A stretch of DNA of 43,949 bases from Arcobacter caeni (lineage in GTDB: Bacteria > Campylobacterota > Campylobacteria > Campylobacterales > Arcobacteraceae): assembly GCF_003063245.1 (NCBI RefSeq), contig NZ_MUXE01000016.1:1-43949 (forward strand), written 5' to 3'. The position numbers and the translations under genes were made by a program. The number at the start of each line of letters is the position of its first letter. The stretch's first letter is position 1. The notes beneath the pieces were generated by a model. The model did not search any database, had not been told where the DNA came from, and saw only the letters and a list, made by a program, of their open reading frames with translations. This document shows positions 41,165 to 43,949 of this stretch, piece by piece.

Positions 41165-42547
41165 TTGAATAATACTTTTTTAGCAATTGATATTGGTTCA
41201 TCTAACATTACGGCAGTTATTGCAAAACATGATTTAGAAAATAATATAAATATTTTAGGTACAGGTATTCAAAGAAGTAGTGGTATTAATAAGGGACTTA
41301 TAATAAATATCGAAGAGGCATCAAAAGCTATAAAAGATGCAGTTTCAGTGGCAAAAAGAACAACAACAGAGCTTATAGATACAACTGTTGTATCTATTTC
41401 TGGAAGTTATTCTAAAAGCATTAGAAGTTCAGGTTCTGTAAATGTTCCAAATGGACTTATTACAGAAACAGAAATAAATCAAGTTATGCAAATGGCTTTA
41501 TATAATGCGACTATTGTTCCAGAATATGAAGTTGTACATGTCGTGCCAATATTTTTTAAAGTTGATGATTCAGTTGAAGTTGATAATCCTTTAAATATGA
41601 ATGGTTCAAGACTTGAAGTTTCTGTTTATATAGTAACTGCAAAAAGAACAGCTTTAACAAATATAAAATCAGCTCTTAAAACATCAGGAATAGAAGTTGT
41701 TAAATTTGTTTTAGATTCTTATGCATCTGCTTTAGCTGTATTAGATGATCAACAAAAGAAATTTGGTGCAGTTGTTATAAATTTAGGTTCAACAACTACG
41801 GAGTTTGTGTATTTTAAAGGAAATTCTATTATTTTTAATGGTTTTATTCCTGTGGGTTCTAATCATATAACAAATGATTTATCTGTAATGCTACACACTC
41901 CTCCAACTGCTGCTGAAAAAATAAAACTAGAATATGGTTCACTTTTAAGAAATTACTCTCCAAACAATGAATTAGGTGTTACAAAAGTTAAAATTCCTAG
42001 AATTGGTGATGAGGAAAGTATTTCAGAAGTTGCTCTTGATTATATCCAAACTATAATTCATGCAAGAGTTGAAGAAGTTTTAGGTTTAGTAAAAAATAAA
42101 CTTAAAAAAAGTGGTCATTTAGATAATACAGGTTCAGGTATTGTAATTACAGGTGGAATGAGTTATCTTGATGGTATTAAAAAACTTGCTGAAAAAATTT
42201 ATGAAGGTATTCCAATTAGTGTTTCTAATCCAAAGAATATTAAAAATGGTTTTATGAGTTTTGATGAAGCTAATATGGCTACAATAGTTGGATTATTATT
42301 TTACTCTTTGGGTGCAAATAAAAGTTATCAATTAGATTCAAGTAAAAAACTTGTTAAACCATTAAAGAAAGATAGAATAATGGAACCAAAAATTTCAGTT
42401 GTTGAAAATACTTCTGAAAAACAAGTTATGCAAAATAGAAAAGAAGAAGTTCAAATAAAAGATAACTCTACAATTTTAACACCACTAATAAGAGATAAGA
42501 AAAAAGGTGTGTCAAAATTCTGGAATAAAGTATCGGAGTGGTTTTAA
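41165..42547 (+). CDS. ftsA: Cell division protein FtsA
   Basis: This actin-like ATPase tethers FtsZ to the membrane. The 460-residue protein shows the phosphate-1 motif AIDIGSSNITAVIA, VISISGS-type strand (TVVSISGSYSKS), phosphate-2 VINLGSTTTEFVYF and the adenosine motif IVITGGMSYLDGI. The C-terminus ends FWNKVSEWF, an amphipathic membrane-targeting helix. TTG 41165 is chosen, since AAGGAG is 7 nt upstream. The stop overlaps the ftsZ ATG by one base. Confidence 0.95.
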   Translation: MNNTFLAIDIGSSNITAVIAKHDLENNINILGTGIQRSSGINKGLIINIEEASKAIKDAVSVAKRTTTELIDTTVVSISGSYSKSIRSSGSVNVPNGLITETEINQVMQMALYNATIVPEYEVVHVVPIFFKVDDSVEVDNPLNMNGSRLEVSVYIVTAKRTALTNIKSALKTSGIEVVKFVLDSYASALAVLDDQQKKFGAVVINLGSTTTEFVYFKGNSIIFNGFIPVGSNHITNDLSVMLHTPPTAAEKIKLEYGSLLRNYSPNNELGVTKVKIPRIGDEESISEVALDYIQTIIHARVEEVLGLVKNKLKKSGHLDNTGSGIVITGGMSYLDGIKKLAEKIYEGIPISVSNPKNIKNGFMSFDEANMATIVGLLFYSLGANKSYQLDSSKKLVKPLKKDRIMEPKISVVENTSEKQVMQNRKEEVQIKDNSTILTPLIRDKKKGVSKFWNKVSEWF

Positions 42548-43686
42548 TGGAAAATTTATTTAGAGTAGACGATATAAAAGTGGATATGCCAAGCAAAGTT
42601 TTATCTGATAATGTAGCAAAAATTGCTGTTATTGGAGTTGGTGGTGGTGGTTGTAATATGATCAATCACATGATAAATGAAGGTTCTCATAAAATTGATT
42701 TAATTGCAGCTAATACAGATTTACAAGTATTACATATCTCAAAAGCTCCAAAAAAGATACAACTAGGACTTAAACTTACAAAAGGTTTAGGTGCTGGTAT
42801 GAAACCAGAAGTTGGACGAGATTCAGCGGTTGAAAGTTATGAAGAGATAAAAGCTACTTTAAAAGGTGCTGATATTATATTTATTGCTGCTGGTTTGGGT
42901 GGTGGAACTGGAACGGGAGCCGCTGCAATAATAGCAAAAGCTGCAAAAGAAATAGGAGCTTTAACAGTTTCTGTTGTTACAAAACCATTTACTTGGGAAG
43001 GTAAAAAAAGAGCAGGATTAGCAAATCTTGGACTTGAAGAACTTAAAAAAGTAAGTGATTCAATTATCATCGTTCCAAATGATAGATTATTAGAAATAAT
43101 AGATGAAAATGTTGGTATGAAAGATGCATTTAAAATAATTGACAATATTTTATACCAAGCTGTAAATGGTATGAGTGAAGTTATTTTAAATCCAGGAAAT
43201 TCAGATATTAATACAGACTTTGCAGATGTTAAAACAATTATGCAACATAAAGGTATGGCATTAATGGGAATTGGTCGGGCAAAAGGTGAAAATGCAGCAC
43301 AAAGAGCCTTAGAAGATGCTATTGATTCTCCATTACTTGATAAAGTTTCATTAAATGGTGCAAAAGGTATTTTGATTCACTTTAATATTCATCCACAAGT
43401 TTCGTTATTTGCAATTAATGATGTAATGGGAACTATTAATGATAGAATGGATTCTAATGCTGAGATTATCTTTGGAACTACATCTGATAGTACTTTAGAA
43501 AAAGATGAAGTAAAAATCACTATTGTTGCAACTGGATTTGAATCAAAAAATGATGAACTGGAAGAAATTTCAGAAGGAAATGAAGAAAATAGTAATCAAA
43601 ATAATACTATTTTAGCTGATAGTGAAAATTATTTTGATACACCACCTTTAATGAGAGATTATATTGTTCAATATCAATTGAACTAG
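42547..43686 (+). CDS. ftsZ: Cell division GTPase FtsZ
   Basis: FtsZ polymerises into the division ring. The 379-residue protein has IGVGGGGCNMINHM near the N-terminus, the tubulin signature GGGTGTGAAA, the T7 catalytic loop in NTDFADVKTIM, and a linker of about 35 acidic/Asn-rich residues before the C-terminal peptide YFDTPPLMRDYIVQ, which contacts FtsA. ATG 42547 (MENLFRVDD) is preferred over the GTG at 42538 because it is the overlapping TAATG start. A strong hairpin follows the stop. Confidence 0.97.
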   Translation: MENLFRVDDIKVDMPSKVLSDNVAKIAVIGVGGGGCNMINHMINEGSHKIDLIAANTDLQVLHISKAPKKIQLGLKLTKGLGAGMKPEVGRDSAVESYEEIKATLKGADIIFIAAGLGGGTGTGAAAIIAKAAKEIGALTVSVVTKPFTWEGKKRAGLANLGLEELKKVSDSIIIVPNDRLLEIIDENVGMKDAFKIIDNILYQAVNGMSEVILNPGNSDINTDFADVKTIMQHKGMALMGIGRAKGENAAQRALEDAIDSPLLDKVSLNGAKGILIHFNIHPQVSLFAINDVMGTINDRMDSNAEIIFGTTSDSTLEKDEVKITIVATGFESKNDELEEISEGNEENSNQNNTILADSENYFDTPPLMRDYIVQYQLN

Positions 43687-43707
43687 AAAATCTTTTAACA
43701 ATCAGAA

Positions 43708-43737
43708 TAGGGCTTTAAATTTTTATTTAAAGCCCTA
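43708..43737 (+). terminator. Terminator hairpin after ftsZ
   Basis: A perfect 13-bp stem (43708-43720 with 43725-43737) and a TTTT loop begin 22 nt after the ftsZ stop. The stem contains GGGCTTTAAAT. The bases after it are AAATATTCTT, so the U-tract is poor. Confidence 0.65.
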
Positions 43738-43753
43738 AAATATTCTTATATAT

Positions 43754-43781
43754 GAGAGTGTAAAAATAACTGTGTAAACCT
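43754..43781. repeat. IS terminal inverted repeat (left end of right copy)
   Basis: GAGAGTGTAAAA ... CTGTGTAAACCT; its reverse complement matches 100-127 at 24 of 28 positions. It marks the outer end of the element next to ftsZ. Confidence 0.7.
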
Positions 43782-43835
43782 AAAAAAATAGATTTATTTG
43801 ATATATAATCAAGTAAATAATTGTAAAGGATTTAC

Positions 43836-43949
43836 ATGAGTTTAATAAACCACGAAGAGCTAATAAGACAATTAAAATCTGGAGAATTAACTTCTCTAGA
43901 TGAGATAACAAATGAGTTTAAAAATATACTCAAAGAAGTTATACAAACT
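43836..43949 (+). CDS. Transposase, IS256-like, N-terminal fragment
   Basis: Thirty-eight codons are visible from ATG 43836 to the window edge without a stop. MSLINHEELIRQLKSGEL and the following DEITNEFKNILKEVIQ resemble the N-terminal helices of mutator-type transposases before the DDE core. AAAGGA lies about 7 nt upstream of the ATG. The continuation and activity are unknown. Confidence 0.65.
   Translation, partial: MSLINHEELIRQLKSGELTSLDEITNEFKNILKEVIQT

Larger units (their letters stand above)
43754..43949 (+). mobile_element. IS256-like insertion sequence, 5' end only
   Basis: A second insertion sequence starts with the terminal repeat at 43754-43781 and runs out of the window inside its transposase gene. 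It has the same orientation as the left-edge copy. The gap to the ftsZ terminator is only 16 nt. Confidence 0.75.

Noticed and set aside
1-43949. Composite transposon formed by the two IS copies
   Set aside because: The enclosed 43.6 kb is largely core genome (ribosomal protein, tRNA synthetase, division genes), so independent insertions or assembly ends are far more likely than a mobile unit.

Overview
The window is AT-rich and gene-dense with very short intergenic gaps. Its gene content and order point to a member of the Arcobacteraceae (Campylobacterota; Aliarcobacter/Arcobacter-like). The supporting signs are a biosynthetic SpeA in the run cysE-speA-hisS-tmk-coaD-ubiX, a tatD / lytic transglycosylase / rlpA / kdsC / lptC / lptA / engB cluster of the type seen in Campylobacter, FliP and FlhX flagellar-export genes, and frequent TTG starts. 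The assignment rests on reading the sequence, not on a database search. I found no rRNA, tRNA or CRISPR array.

Layout. Both edges lie inside an insertion sequence. Bases 1-127 hold the 3' end of an IS256-like element, and 43754-43949 hold the 5' end of a similarly oriented copy; their terminal repeats match at 24 of 28 positions. Next to the left copy is a small accessory block: a ClbS/DfsB-like gene translationally coupled to a zinc-ribbon membrane protein gene. An ATP-grasp ligase-like gene and a divergent DEAD-box helicase gene follow. A tight minus-strand operon (ubiX, coaD, tmk, hisS, speA, cysE, tauE/safE-like) meets the helicase tail to tail. From about 10 kb to 21.4 kb the plus strand carries a resolvase-like protein lacking the catalytic serine, rplI, hslV, hslU, a receiver-like protein, tatD, two peptidoglycan-acting lipoprotein/secreted enzymes, hisB, kdsC, the LptC/LptA pair, engB, an ArgA-like acetyltransferase and two transglutaminase-fold proteins.

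From 21.4 to 29.2 kb there is a MocR-type regulator divergent from two FMN split-barrel genes, then a minus-strand tripartite efflux operon (TolC-like, adaptor, and an RND permease encoded as two half-genes). From 29.3 to 34.3 kb lie fliP, PBP2 with an MreD-like partner, and a FliK-like/FlhX pair. From 34.4 kb to the right edge the plus strand carries a GMC dehydrogenase with its Tat-type small subunit, arsC, a small unknown protein, a RecD2-like helicase, a PpiD/SurA-like chaperone, ftsA and ftsZ, ending in a strong hairpin just before the second IS.

Most of the window is ordinary core genome. The parts that deserve a second look are: three genes whose best ribosome-binding-site-supported start is ATA or ATC; the cleanly split RND permease; the resolvase-like protein missing its catalytic residues; a symmetrical pair of divergent promoters whose -10 boxes sit 5-6 nt from the ATG codons (probably leaderless mRNAs); and the paired IS copies at the two edges.
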